Counted from the first letter of the stretch, positions 7,863-15,882 are shown. The stretch is 43,499 nucleotides of DNA from Acidobacteriota bacterium (GCA_003223875.1 QHWY01000102.1:1-43499); one strand, 5' to 3'. The notes: generated by a model not told the origin, from the letters alone. Numbers and translations: made by a program.

Positions 7863-8645
7863 ATGGCGTTAGTCGATTATCGGGTACAAGACGGCATCGG
7901 CATTATCGAGCTGAACAATCCGCCTGTAAACGCGTACACATTGGACAGCCTCAAGCAACTGGACGAGGCAATTGTGAAGGCGAGATTCGATGAGAACGTC
8001 CACGTCTTAGTATTGCGCGGCGCAGGCGAAAAGTTTTTTAGTGCCGGCGCGGATATCAACATGTTGTCGAAGGAGTCGACGGAGTTTCGCAATCAATTTG
8101 CGCTTTTGGGCCACGAAACTTTGGCCCGCCTTGAAAACACACCAAAGCTGGTGATTGCCGCGATCAATGGCCACTGCGTCGGCGGTGGACTCGAGATCGC
8201 GATGGCCTGCGACCTCCGCATTGCGAAGAAAAATGCCGGCCGGACAGGTTTAGCTGAAGTAAATCTGGGTGTCATTCCGGGAATGGGCGGGACTCAACGA
8301 TTGCCGCGGCTCGTCGGAAAAGCGCGCGCCATGGACTTGGCCGCATCGGGTCGAGTGATCGCGTTCGAAGAAGCGCGCGACATTGGATTGATTAATGAGA
8401 TATTCGAGGGCGCGGACTTCTTCGACCAAATTCTAGGTTATGCCCGGCAGTTCGTCGCGCCGAACAAAGCCAGCAGAGCCGTGGGATTGATCAAGAGAGC
8501 GATCCAAAGCGGAATCCAGGGAAGCCAATGGGAAGGGCTCGCGTTTGAGCGGGAGCTGCTGGCCCAGGCGTTCTCCAGCGCCGATGCGGCTGAGGGACTG
8601 ACCGCGTACAGAGAAAAGCGCGTAGCAAAGTTTCAAGGGAAATAA
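7863..8645 (+). CDS. Enoyl-CoA hydratase / crotonase family
   Basis: Cytoplasmic crotonase-fold enzyme of 260 residues adding water across an enoyl-CoA double bond. Oxyanion-hole segments FFSAGADINML and GHCVGGGLEIAMACD are present. Both catalytic glutamates are kept (E in GGGLEIA and in GLAEVNLGVIPG), so it should be a true hydratase rather than only an isomerase. It is far shorter than BoxC (about 550 residues), so it is not the benzoyl-CoA-dihydrodiol lyase; it more likely serves later beta-oxidation-like steps of ring-cleavage products. TTAGGAG 6 bases upstream sets the start. Last gene of the presumed ALDH operon. Confidence 0.9.
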   Translation: MALVDYRVQDGIGIIELNNPPVNAYTLDSLKQLDEAIVKARFDENVHVLVLRGAGEKFFSAGADINMLSKESTEFRNQFALLGHETLARLENTPKLVIAAINGHCVGGGLEIAMACDLRIAKKNAGRTGLAEVNLGVIPGMGGTQRLPRLVGKARAMDLAASGRVIAFEEARDIGLINEIFEGADFFDQILGYARQFVAPNKASRAVGLIKRAIQSGIQGSQWEGLAFERELLAQAFSSADAAEGLTAYREKRVAKFQGK

Positions 8646-8799
8646 GCTCGCCGCCTACCGGCCAGCTGCAAGTTTTTGTTTCGTTACGTTGATGACCGCA
8701 TCGAGCCATTCATTGATCTTCACTGGTCCAAGCACAGCGGGTTGGGTGCCGGTCACCGGATTGGCGCCGAGGCAATGAGTGCCAGAAAGTATCGCTTCA

Positions 8800-9633
8800 T
8801 TATTTCGGCTTGGCCTGACCCGGATCGCGAAATCCCTTGTTGTAACCTTCGACTTCGTTCATCGGCGCACAGATTCCCTCGGATATCCCCGCGAACAATC
8901 CTTTCCAGCCAAAATAAGTTATCGCATCATCGGGCACTTTCTTGTAGGTCTTCTTGCCGCCCACATACGTCGCCGTGTAGTACTCGGGATCGTACAGGGT
9001 CATTTGAAGTTCAATGGTGTTGTAGGCAGTCCGCGTGTACCTTTCCTCGATACGTGCATGGAAACTTTTAGGAAGTCCGGCGTTATCCAGCCATGCCCGT
9101 TCGTCGAGCCCGACCGTGTTGACCACAAGAGTGTTTCCCTCCCACTTCGCTACCGAGTGCCCGTACCATGCCGGTCCGAGGTTTTCGAGGTTCTGGCCGG
9201 AAGGCAGTTCGCGGCCGTCCGTCCAGAGGTAGCGTATCCGGTGTTCCCACTGGAACACTTGGAGGATTTTGTCCTTGGTCATGATGAATTCCATCGGCTC
9301 GTCATCATTATTTAGTCTTGGAAAACCCATCGGGTTGCAGGTGTACCATGGCGCGTTTCCCACAGCTCCTCCCGCAGCTCGATCCGCGACACGTCCGGCC
9401 ATTGCCGCCACTCCCGCCGGCGTCAAAGGAGGAGCCGGTGCACCAAGACTGTGATCGACTCTGGTCATCATCCAAATTCCGGCAAAATCGTGGGGATCGA
9501 AAACGTTGTTTTCCGAAGCGGACTCATATCGCGCCTTGAACTTATCCTTCTCGTCTTGCCCATTCGCGATCCCGGCAAACAAAATGATGACCATCGGCAG
9601 AACGGCGGCCAAAGTGATCGAGCGATTTCGCAT
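8800..9633 (-). CDS. Exported 'DPHDF-GIW / WYGHS' family protein, copy 1
   Basis: Uncharacterised exported protein of 277 residues. The start at 9633 is chosen because GGAGGC lies 5 bases upstream; longer in-frame starts are unlikely. The signal peptide is about residues 1-26 (ending IANGQ). Shared landmarks with the gene at 19577: FDPHDFAGIW near the mature N terminus, CNPMGFPR, DKILQVFQWEHRIRYLW, GPAWYGHSVAKWEGNTLVV, KSFHARIEERY and a final GICAPMNE. One conserved Cys lies in CNPxGFPR. Ten bases after the stop of the DUF6152 gene 9644-10036, clearly one operon. The function is unknown; a periplasmic or surface role is inferred from the signal peptide. Confidence 0.8.
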   Translation of the reverse strand: MRNRSITLAAVLPMVIILFAGIANGQDEKDKFKARYESASENNVFDPHDFAGIWMMTRVDHSLGAPAPPLTPAGVAAMAGRVADRAAGGAVGNAPWYTCNPMGFPRLNNDDEPMEFIMTKDKILQVFQWEHRIRYLWTDGRELPSGQNLENLGPAWYGHSVAKWEGNTLVVNTVGLDERAWLDNAGLPKSFHARIEERYTRTAYNTIELQMTLYDPEYYTATYVGGKKTYKKVPDDAITYFGWKGLFAGISEGICAPMNEVEGYNKGFRDPGQAKPK

Positions 9634-9643
9634 GGGATGCCTC

Positions 9644-10036
9644 CTAGTCCACAGGATTTTGTCCGCGATCACGCGACATTATTTCTGAACCGTCGGCAAG
9701 AATAACTTTGACGACAATGGCCGTGGGTCCGCCATTGGCGGCGGGATTGACGACGGCGGTGACCTCCTGACCCAATTTCAACGTATTTCGGTTATAGCCT
9801 TCCTGCGCCAGTTGGCTGACGCCCGCGTTTTCAAAACCCCAGGTCACGACTTTGCCGGTTTCGTCCTTCACATCCATCCAAATCACGACGTGAGGATTAC
9901 GCCAGTCCACGCGCGCGACGGTGCCTTTCAATGTAATCCGTTTTTTCATGTCGTAGGTTGCGCCTCTGCCGTGATGTGCATAGAGCGTACTTGCGACTAC
10001 GGATAAGACGAACAATAGAATCGAAATACGTCTCAT
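9644..10036 (-). CDS. DUF6152 family exported protein, copy 1
   Basis: 130-residue protein with a signal peptide (1-20, ending LYAHHGRG) and a small beta-barrel-like domain. Typical DUF6152 marks are the double His just after the signal peptide (HHGRGATYDM), ITLKGTVARVDWRNPHVVIWMDV, and VTAVVNPAANG. The function of the family is not established; the exposed N-terminal His-His could bind a metal, which is inference. GGGAG precedes the ATG. First gene of a two-gene operon with 8800-9633, under a near-ideal promoter. Very similar to 19142-19564, which has the same partner in the same order. Confidence 0.85.
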   Translation of the reverse strand: MRRISILLFVLSVVASTLYAHHGRGATYDMKKRITLKGTVARVDWRNPHVVIWMDVKDETGKVVTWGFENAGVSQLAQEGYNRNTLKLGQEVTAVVNPAANGGPTAIVVKVILADGSEIMSRDRGQNPVD

Positions 10037-10081
10037 CTGTTCTCCCTTCGCTATTTATACGGTTCGGATGATCTCGCCGGA

Positions 10082-10109
10082 ATTATATCTTGCGGATGTT
10101 GACTGTCAA
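10082..10109 (-). promoter_or_regulatory. Consensus sigma70 promoter of the DUF6152 operon
   Basis: TTGACA (10104-10109), 16 bases, TATAAT (10082-10087) on the minus strand: both hexamers are perfect. The -35 lies in the palindrome GTTGACTGTCAAC (10098-10110), which could be a repressor site. About 45 bases of leader precede the ATG at 10036. Confidence 0.75.
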
Positions 10110-10177
10110 CGTGGTTTGACAGTCCAGATGGAGTTGTTAAACTGAGGCCCCGAAATCGTCAGGAATTGGAGTTGCGC

Positions 10178-10228
10178 ATGAAACGTCGTCTTAGTGTTTT
10201 TACGGCATTCTCAATTCTCATTTTGTGA
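10178..10228 (+). pseudogene. Signal-peptide-only ORF, likely remnant of an exported protein gene
   Basis: ATG with GGAG 6 bases upstream encodes MKRRLSVFTAFSILIL and then stops. This is a complete ribosome-binding site plus a basic, hydrophobic export leader, but nothing follows before the tail of the opposite-strand small gene. A TTGACA at 10115-10120 points the same way. It most likely marks a deleted exported gene divergent from the DUF6152 operon; a functional leader peptide is less likely. Confidence 0.35.
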
Positions 10229-10238
10229 AGCGGCACCG

Positions 10239-10349
10239 TCAATCCTTGAAGACCTGCCGATCCTGATTTTTGTCGATAATGTAGCCGAGAAAGCCAACAA
10301 CAGCCATTACCAGTACGACGACAACGGCAGCCTTAATTGCCAATATCAT
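10239..10349 (-). CDS. Small single-pass membrane protein, 36 residues
   Basis: Short ORF whose sequence is one membrane segment (residues 2-24, AIKAAVVVVLVMAVVGFLGY) followed by a charged tail DKNQDRQVFKD. It starts 5 bases after the stop of the membrane protein gene 10355-11293, so translational coupling is likely; no separate Shine-Dalgarno is seen. Its position as the last gene of a DUF6644-type membrane operon suggests an accessory subunit of a membrane complex, which is inference. Not recognised by family. Confidence 0.55.
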   Translation of the reverse strand: MILAIKAAVVVVLVMAVVGFLGYIIDKNQDRQVFKD

Positions 10350-10354
10350 AAACG

Positions 10355-11293
10355 CTAAAAAGAATTGCCGATGAAAGGCATCATGCGGCCGAAATAAATG
10401 ACACCAACCCAGAGAAGCACCGTAACCGTCGTTACGACTTTGGCGCGCGCCGACGCGTCCTGCCCGGGTCCGAGTTTCCAGGGTTCTTCAAACATCGTGA
10501 AGTACAAGATATTCACACCGGCGATCATCATCAGAATCATTTTGATGTGAAGAGATAGATTCTGCGTGTACTGATCTGGGATCGTGACAAAGAACAACAT
10601 GCCGGTGGAAACGTTGAGACCAAATCCTAAAATTCCCCATGGAAGCAGCCGATGCAATGCAGAAAATGAGATGTTCTTCGCTATTCCCAACATTCGCAGG
10701 TTAACGATCAATGCCACTCCGAGAATCATCGAAAGCCCAATGAAGTGCAAGGTTTCCAGTGTCGGCCATGCCCAGTTGGTTGCATTGATGAAATCTGCAA
10801 TCGATGTCACGCGAATCCATTCATTATCGGCCGGATCCGCTCCCGGCACGGTAATCTCCGGATGCCGGATTTCACCACCCATATTCGCCGCTCTGGCCAT
10901 TAGGCCAAACGTGATGAGAGAAAGAACAAGCACCGCGATCCAGTTTCCATTTGTTGCGCGAGACGTGCGGCGGAACTGCCACAGGCCGAGCCAGGCCATC
11001 ATGCCGGTGATTTCCATGAAGGCCAGAGCAAGCAGAGCCGCATCCTGGTGTCTCTCCATGAGAACATCGGAGACGCCGGGCTGATCCTTGATCGCTCGCT
11101 GAGCCGCTTTACCCGTCATGTACACAGGAACGGACATGAGGGCAATGATCAAGAAGATTGCGAGAGCGGCCCGTTTCATTGGATCGCTCTTTACGTAGAG
11201 ACTAACGAGGAATAACCCGAGTCCTACGCCGAAGCCGACGGTCGGAAAATGATTCAGTAAAAGATGTATGTGTGTCAGCGTCGATAAATTCAT
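10355..11293 (-). CDS. Polytopic membrane protein (DUF2231-like N half, DUF6644-like C half)
   Basis: 312-residue integral membrane protein with about eight hydrophobic segments. The N-terminal half (LTHIHLLLNHFPTVGFGVGLGLFL, MSVPVYMTGKAA) resembles DUF2231-type cytochrome-like membrane domains with His in helices. The C-terminal half (ETLHFIGLSMILGVALIVNLRMLGI and RLLPWGILGFGLNVSTGMLFF) resembles the single-domain DUF6644-like proteins at 11313, 14666 and 15197, so it looks like a fusion. The start at 11293 has GGGAG 7 bases upstream. Second gene of a three-gene operon. Conserved helix His residues could bind heme and accept electrons from the nearby cytochromes; this is not proven. Confidence 0.75.
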   Translation of the reverse strand: MNLSTLTHIHLLLNHFPTVGFGVGLGLFLVSLYVKSDPMKRAALAIFLIIALMSVPVYMTGKAAQRAIKDQPGVSDVLMERHQDAALLALAFMEITGMMAWLGLWQFRRTSRATNGNWIAVLVLSLITFGLMARAANMGGEIRHPEITVPGADPADNEWIRVTSIADFINATNWAWPTLETLHFIGLSMILGVALIVNLRMLGIAKNISFSALHRLLPWGILGFGLNVSTGMLFFVTIPDQYTQNLSLHIKMILMMIAGVNILYFTMFEEPWKLGPGQDASARAKVVTTVTVLLWVGVIYFGRMMPFIGNSF

Positions 11294-11312
11294 AGTGAAC
11301 TCCCTGACCTCT

Positions 11313-11822
11313 CTACTTACCGCTGGACGACGATATGACGCCCGGTCCAACGTAGGCCAACAACCGGCCCGCAGTGATGGCTCCCGTCCAGCACACAACG
11401 GTTGCGAACGCGAGGATCTGTCCGTTCATCTGAACAGGCCTCTTTTCCAGGAGGGGATCGCCAAAAACCTCCCGATCGATTCGATGCATCAGGAAAAGAG
11501 CCGCGGCGATAAATGCGAGCTTTACGTAAAAGACCGGATCGATAATTTTCGTAGTTGCGTCGATGGCGAACAAGACGATGCCTGTGACCGCATTGACGTA
11601 GAAACCCACCCACATATATGGATACATTTTTCGAACGTCCGCCAAGGGTACCTCGCGAGCGCAACCCAAAATCCGCAAGGCGATTAGACCGCTAATGCCT
11701 GCCACCACTCCCATTCCGAGAGTGTGAAGAAAGAGAACACCCGGATATGCGAGCAGAGAATTCGATTCGCGCACCCATACCGAGAAGCCACTTTGTTCGA
11801 CCGCCGACAAAAATTGCATCAT
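11313..11822 (-). CDS. DUF6644-like four-helix membrane protein
   Basis: 169 residues with four to five hydrophobic segments: YPGVLFLHTLGMGVVAGISGLIAL, the YPYMWVGFYVNAVTGIVLFAI region, KLAFIAAALFLMHRI, and FATVVCWTGAITAGRLLAYVG. Pattern H-T-L-G-M in helix 1 and G-R-L-L-A-Y at the end match the other DUF6644-like genes of this window. The start is the first of two adjacent ATGs (11822 or 11819), with AAGGA about 9 bases upstream. First gene of the operon 11822-10239. Role unknown; probably a membrane partner of cytochrome-linked oxidation. Confidence 0.75.
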   Translation of the reverse strand: MMQFLSAVEQSGFSVWVRESNSLLAYPGVLFLHTLGMGVVAGISGLIALRILGCAREVPLADVRKMYPYMWVGFYVNAVTGIVLFAIDATTKIIDPVFYVKLAFIAAALFLMHRIDREVFGDPLLEKRPVQMNGQILAFATVVCWTGAITAGRLLAYVGPGVISSSSGK

Positions 11823-11891
11823 AAAAAAGGTCCTTATTCCACGAGCGACGCCACTATACCGAAATGAAAGATTTGGCAAAATGCCAAAATG

Positions 11892-12039
11892 CCTTCTGGC
11901 GGTAGTGACTCGGTTCAAAATTTGCGGATCTCTCAACTGTAGCGGCGCTCTATGAGCGTCGACAGTGCAGCAATTTAGACATCGCTGGCGGTCATAGCCC
12001 GCCGCTTCAGTTGAAACTGAGTCACCACCCTTCTGGCGA
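11892..12039. repeat. Repeat family C, copy with 10-bp direct flanks
   Basis: The gap 11823-12119 between divergent genes holds CAACTGTAGCGGCGCTCTATG (from 11935) and its near-inverse ending GCCGCTTCAGTTG (about 12013), with GGCGGTCATAGCCCGCC between. Outside these are imperfect inverted arms around AGTGACTCGG / CTGAGTCACC and a 10-base direct repeat CCTTCTGGCG (11892-11901 and 12029-12038), like a target duplication. A TATGCT (12064-12069) may be the -10 for the downstream gene. Confidence 0.65.
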
Positions 12040-12119
12040 TTCAAATGACAATGGAAAAAGCGGTATGCTAGAAACCCGACCAGCAGATTTCGGGCAAAAG
12101 GTTGAGTTATGGAGGACTT

Positions 12120-13787
12120 ATGAAGAGGTTGTCATCTCTACGATGGGGACCAATCGGCTCGATGATCGGACTCGCGCTCGTCTTCATCTCTGCACCGGTA
12201 CTGAACGCCCAGAGCGGACATCCGATGTTGGGCGGCGCCAAAGGTGCGGTGAGGTCTTCGAAGGGTACGTTGCTCGAAGGAATGGCCATGCAGTTGGTTT
12301 CGCACAAGAATGCGATCCGCACCACCGTGTACAGCGACCGTGACGGAAGGTACGAGTTTCCGAAGCTGGAGTCCTGGTGGTACACGCTCCGTGTTGCGCG
12401 GCCATTGGAATATAAGCCGTACCAGCGCGATGCGGTTTGGATTGAAGGAGCCACCACGCTGGACGAAATCGTGCTGGAGCGTGTGACCGATTCTGAATTC
12501 TTGCCGCCAACGCCGGAAATTCTGGCGCAGCTCACCGACGCCGAATGGCTATACAACCTGCCGGGAACGGTGCAGGAGAAAAAGATCTTCAGCGATACCT
12601 GCGGGAGCGGATGCCACAACTATCAGCAATCATTGCGGAACCGGTTTGACGAGAAAGGCTGGAGTCTGATGCTGGACCGGATGACGCTTTATGGGGGCCG
12701 ACTCGTCATCGAGAAAAACCGGCCCGGTCCCGATGGCAAGATCCCCATTGGCTTTGGATTAACCGAAGAAAATAGGGATATCCTCCTCAAGTTTCTTGCG
12801 CGTGTTCGTGGGCCGCAGTCCGAGTTTCCGCCAATGAAACCGTTTCCCAGGCCAAGAGGCGCCGCGACGCGCGTCATCATTACGGAATATGAATTACCGC
12901 GCTTCGACGTTCGCGTGCACGACGTGGCGGGAGATGCGGACGGAAACATCTGGTACACCAGTAATCGCAGTCCAATTATTGGAAAGCTCGATCCCCGTAC
13001 CGGAGTCGCGAAGGAATATCAGGTCCCGGTCACGCCGGGGAAGCATACCGGTCAACATTGGCTGGCCATAGCCAAGGACGGCAAAATTGTTTTTACCGAA
13101 ACATGGTCGAATAACCTCGGAGTGCTCGACCCGGCGACAGGGCAAGTGACAAAGTGGAGAGGGACGGGGGGCAACAAGGGACTTGCTCCTGATGGATTCG
13201 TGTGGGGAACCTGCGATGGTCATTACCTGTGCAAGTTTGATCCCAAGGTTTCGGGTGAGCCCATCCAGAAAATCCCTCTCAAGAAATCACAAAACACTTA
13301 CGGGAACGACGTTAGCGAGGACGGGAATTTCTTCGTCGGCGGAACTCCATGGCAAGCGAACTTTGACGGCATTGTTTGGGCGGACCTTCGCACCGGCGAA
13401 ATCTGGGAAGTGCAAACCGAATCCGGCCATGCGGACCCGTCACGAGGAGGAGTTGATCCCGAAGGAAACGGCTGGAACGGTGGGAGAGGCGGGCGAATCA
13501 CAGAATTCGAAAGGAAGACGCATCAGGTCCGCGAATGGGAATCACCCACGCCTTTTGTCACATTCTACGAAGCCAAGCCGGACAAGAACGGCGAGATCTG
13601 GGCGGGAGCGCAGCGCGGAGGCCGGATGGTCCGGTTCAATCCCAAGACCGACCGGTGGATCGAATACATATTTCCTGAGCCGTTCTCGCTGGATTGGCGG
13701 ACCTGGATCGATAATTCGACGAATCCTGTAACCGCCTGGTATGGGGACCACAACGGATACATCGTCCGTATCCAGCCTCTGGAGTAA
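12120..13787 (+). CDS. Exported Vgb-like beta-propeller with carboxypeptidase-regulatory and CX3CH heme segments
   Basis: 555-residue exported protein: signal peptide (1-32), carboxypeptidase-regulatory-like beta-sandwich (about 40-120, GAVRSSKGTLLEGM and YEFPKLESWWYTLRV), a short segment containing CGSGCH (C161, C165, H166), then a virginiamycin-B-lyase-like propeller (about 255-550, with repeats like DADGNIWYTSNRSPIIGKLDPRTG). C-G-S-G-C-H is CX3CH, a rare spacing for c-type heme attachment, and sits in a cytochrome-c-like helix region (EKKIFSDTCGSGCHNY). GGAGG 4 bases before the ATG at 12120 decides the start. A cytochrome c gene follows after 3 bases, so the two are likely partners in periplasmic electron transfer. 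Streptogramin lysis is unlikely given the context. Confidence 0.8.
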   Translation: MKRLSSLRWGPIGSMIGLALVFISAPVLNAQSGHPMLGGAKGAVRSSKGTLLEGMAMQLVSHKNAIRTTVYSDRDGRYEFPKLESWWYTLRVARPLEYKPYQRDAVWIEGATTLDEIVLERVTDSEFLPPTPEILAQLTDAEWLYNLPGTVQEKKIFSDTCGSGCHNYQQSLRNRFDEKGWSLMLDRMTLYGGRLVIEKNRPGPDGKIPIGFGLTEENRDILLKFLARVRGPQSEFPPMKPFPRPRGAATRVIITEYELPRFDVRVHDVAGDADGNIWYTSNRSPIIGKLDPRTGVAKEYQVPVTPGKHTGQHWLAIAKDGKIVFTETWSNNLGVLDPATGQVTKWRGTGGNKGLAPDGFVWGTCDGHYLCKFDPKVSGEPIQKIPLKKSQNTYGNDVSEDGNFFVGGTPWQANFDGIVWADLRTGEIWEVQTESGHADPSRGGVDPEGNGWNGGRGGRITEFERKTHQVREWESPTPFVTFYEAKPDKNGEIWAGAQRGGRMVRFNPKTDRWIEYIFPEPFSLDWRTWIDNSTNPVTAWYGDHNGYIVRIQPLE

Positions 13788-13790
13788 ACA

Positions 13791-14246
13791 ATGCAAAACG
13801 CAGGGATATTGACGATGATACTAATGCTCGGCTTGCAGAACTTCGGAGCACGCGGTACGCCGGATCCTCCCAGAGGGAGTCTCCAGCGTTCGGCAGAGAT
13901 TCTCTATTTCAAGAGGTTTGCCGAGAGCGGTTCCGAGCGGGGAAAAGAAATTTACTTCTATAAATGTTGGGTCTGCCACAACGACTATACGAGGGCAGCC
14001 GGAACAACTGCCCCCACATTGAGAGATCTCTACAAACGCCCCAGATTGATATCGGGACAGCCTGTCAACGATCAAACTGTGGCAGCGAAGATCAAAAACG
14101 GCGGTCCCAACATGCCCGCCTACCAGTACACGCTGACGGAGCAGGATCTCGCGGACCTGGTGGGTTTTCTGCGCGAGGGAAAGTGTTGTTGGGAAGACTT
14201 CGAGGAGAAGGAACCACCCCGCAATCCGCGATATAAGGCGAAGTAA
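13791..14246 (+). CDS. Periplasmic cytochrome c, monoheme
   Basis: 151-residue c-type cytochrome. It has a short hydrophobic N terminus (about 1-20; export likely but not a strong signal), heme site CWVCH (C59, C62, H63), and a probable Met axial ligand in GGPNMPAYQYTL. Two further Cys (GKCCWED) near the C terminus are unusual. The ATG is 3 bases after the stop of the propeller gene, with GGAG inside the upstream stop region. It probably carries electrons from the CX3CH propeller or a dehydrogenase to the membrane. Confidence 0.85.
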   Translation: MQNAGILTMILMLGLQNFGARGTPDPPRGSLQRSAEILYFKRFAESGSERGKEIYFYKCWVCHNDYTRAAGTTAPTLRDLYKRPRLISGQPVNDQTVAAKIKNGGPNMPAYQYTLTEQDLADLVGFLREGKCCWEDFEEKEPPRNPRYKAK

Positions 14247-14260
14247 AAGGATGCGTGCCA

Positions 14261-14628
14261 ACTGTAGCGGCGGTCTGTGACCGCCGGCGATCTCGCAAAT
14301 TGCTGGATTGTCGGGGGTCATAGAAGCTGTGAACGAATTGAGCCGTCTGCCAATCTAGCCGCGAAGCGGCAACAGAAGCTAGCCCAGGGCGTTAGCCCTG
14401 GGTTTGATTTCCGATCGGACACAAGCCGCGAAGCGGCGGCAGATGCTGCAAATCTGACGCCCCTTCGGGGCTCTGACATGGACAAACACGAACCCCAGCG
14501 CGCGCGCTGGGCTATCTTCTCACGCCGCTTCGCGGCTTGGGCAACACGCCCTGACGCCCCGGGCTACCTTTCTGTCGCCGCTTCGCGGCGAAACAATTCA
14601 TTCACACCTCACATACCGCCGCTACAGT
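14261..14628. repeat. Families C and A combined: palindrome array bracketed by CTGTAGCGGC ends
   Basis: The gap 14247-14665 has no gene. It opens with AACTGTAGCGGCGGTCTGTG (family C) and closes with the inverse GCCGCTACAGT (14618-14628). Between them are family A palindromes: GCCGCGAAGCGGC (twice), CCCAGGGCGTTAGCCCTGGG, CCCCTTCGGGG and CCCAGCGCGCGCGCTGGG. About 98 bases (14357-14455) are nearly identical to 27600-27700. Confidence 0.8.
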
Positions 14629-14665
14629 GCCGATTGCGCCGGATGTCTGATAACATTGGCGCCGC

Positions 14666-15187
14666 ATGACCAGCGCGATTCGAGAATTCGCGGAGTGGCT
14701 CTCTCACACGTCACCCAGCATCCTCATTCAGACCCACAACGCGTCGGTCATTCCGACGATTCAGTCTATTCACATTATCGCCATTGGCGTCGTGCTGACG
14801 TCCGTGCTGATGATCGACCTGCGCATCCTGGGATGGGCAGGACACGATCAAACCCTCCGCGAGACGACAGACCGGTTTGGTCCATGGTTGTCGTGGGCAC
14901 TGTTGGTGTTGCTCATCACAGGTATTTCGATGGTGGTCGGCGAGCCTGTGCGGGCGCTGCTAAGCTTCTCGTTCTGGCTCAAGATGTTCTTGGTTGCTCT
15001 GGGCACGCTTATCGCGACGTTCTTACAAATCACTGCGAAGAGGAACGAGCAGACGCTGGTGAATCGCCGCACCGTCAAATCGCTAGCAATCCTGACGCTG
15101 TTGATCTGGGTGGGCATCGTCATCCTGGGCCGTTTGATCGCTTATGACTACGTGTGGGGGAGTTGGTCACTCAAACCAACGGCGTAA
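14666..15187 (+). CDS. DUF6644-like membrane protein
   Basis: 173 residues with four hydrophobic helices: IPTIQSIHIIAIGVVLTSVLMIDLRILGW, FGPWLSWALLVLLITGISMVV, FWLKMFLVALGTLIATFLQ, and LAILTLLIWVGIVILGRLIAY. Conserved features shared with 15197 and 11313 are the helix-1 His-(I/V)-(I/L)-(A/G)-(I/L), the D-L-R-(I/L)-L-G motif and the closing G-R. No strong Shine-Dalgarno. It lies 9 bases before the next paralogue, as one operon. Function unknown. Confidence 0.8.
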   Translation: MTSAIREFAEWLSHTSPSILIQTHNASVIPTIQSIHIIAIGVVLTSVLMIDLRILGWAGHDQTLRETTDRFGPWLSWALLVLLITGISMVVGEPVRALLSFSFWLKMFLVALGTLIATFLQITAKRNEQTLVNRRTVKSLAILTLLIWVGIVILGRLIAYDYVWGSWSLKPTA

Positions 15188-15196
15188 TTTATCGGA

Positions 15197-15757
15197 ATGG
15201 ATATTGCTGGCTTTTTGGCATCAGTGGAATCATCAAATCTCGCTACCGCCATTCGAGATTCGCTTTACCTGTTTCCGCTGATCGAATCCCTCCATGTTCT
15301 CGGACTAACTCTCGTCTTCGGCACGATTGTCATCGTCGATCTCCGCTTGCTCGGGATCGCGTCGATCCAGCGGCCCTTCACGCGGATTACGTCCGATATT
15401 CTGAAATGGACGTGGGCGGCCTTTGTCTGGACAGCGACTACGGGGATGTTGATGTTCATTACGAATGCGAACGTCTATTATCACAACTCTTTTTTCCGAA
15501 CGAAGATGGTGCTGCTCGCGCTTGCGGGGTTGAACGTGGCGATATTTGAGCTCACGTCGGGCCGGACGGTGCATCATTGGCATAAGGACGCGGCCGCGCC
15601 CCGCGCCGGGAGGGCTGCCGCCATCCTGTCGCTCGTGTTATGGATCACGATCATCTTTATGGGCCGTTGGATCGGTTTCACCACATCACAATCTAAAGCC
15701 CCGCTCGAGCCGGGTATCAACGCTGACGATCTTTTCCCTTCACCACCACCCAAATAG
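15197..15757 (+). CDS. DUF6644-like membrane protein (adjacent paralogue)
   Basis: 186 residues, four helices: LYLFPLIESLHVLGLTLVFGTIVIVDLRLLGI, WTWAAFVWTATTGMLMFITNA, TKMVLLALAGLNVAIFEL and AAILSLVLWITIIFMGRWIGF. It shares with its upstream neighbour the E-S-(L/I)-H-(V/I)-(L/I)-(G/A) helix and the VDLRLLG loop. The C-terminal tail (SPPPK) is short and soluble. Followed by repeat copy 4 and the exported protein at 15893. Likely a paired membrane subunit; the role is unknown. Confidence 0.8.
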   Translation: MDIAGFLASVESSNLATAIRDSLYLFPLIESLHVLGLTLVFGTIVIVDLRLLGIASIQRPFTRITSDILKWTWAAFVWTATTGMLMFITNANVYYHNSFFRTKMVLLALAGLNVAIFELTSGRTVHHWHKDAAAPRAGRAAAILSLVLWITIIFMGRWIGFTTSQSKAPLEPGINADDLFPSPPPK

Positions 15758-15768
15758 CGAATTAAACT

Positions 15769-15882
15769 CCCCTCCTGAGTTAGGAGGAGTGCCGAGCGAA
15801 GCGAGGCGGGTGGTTCCCTTTTGGAACCACCCCGTCTTCGCTCGCTGCGCTCGCGAATCCACCCCTCCTAACTTAGGAGGGG
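15769..15882. repeat. Repeat family B, copy 4 (contributes an RBS)
   Basis: Left end CCCCTCCTGAGTTAGGAGGAG and right end CCCCTCCTAACTTAGGAGGGG (15862-15882) with GGGTGGTTCCC / GGAACCACCCC inner stem. The right end flows into GGAAGGAAG before the ATG at 15893, so the repeat provides purine-rich translation-initiation sequence for that gene. Confidence 0.75.

Noticed and set aside
7863..8645. BoxC benzoyl-CoA-dihydrodiol lyase
   Set aside because: At 260 residues with ordinary crotonase motifs it is about half the BoxC length.
12120..13787. Virginiamycin B (streptogramin) lyase as an antibiotic-resistance gene
   Set aside because: Only the propeller resembles Vgb; the signal peptide, extra domain, heme-like motif and cytochrome neighbour point elsewhere.
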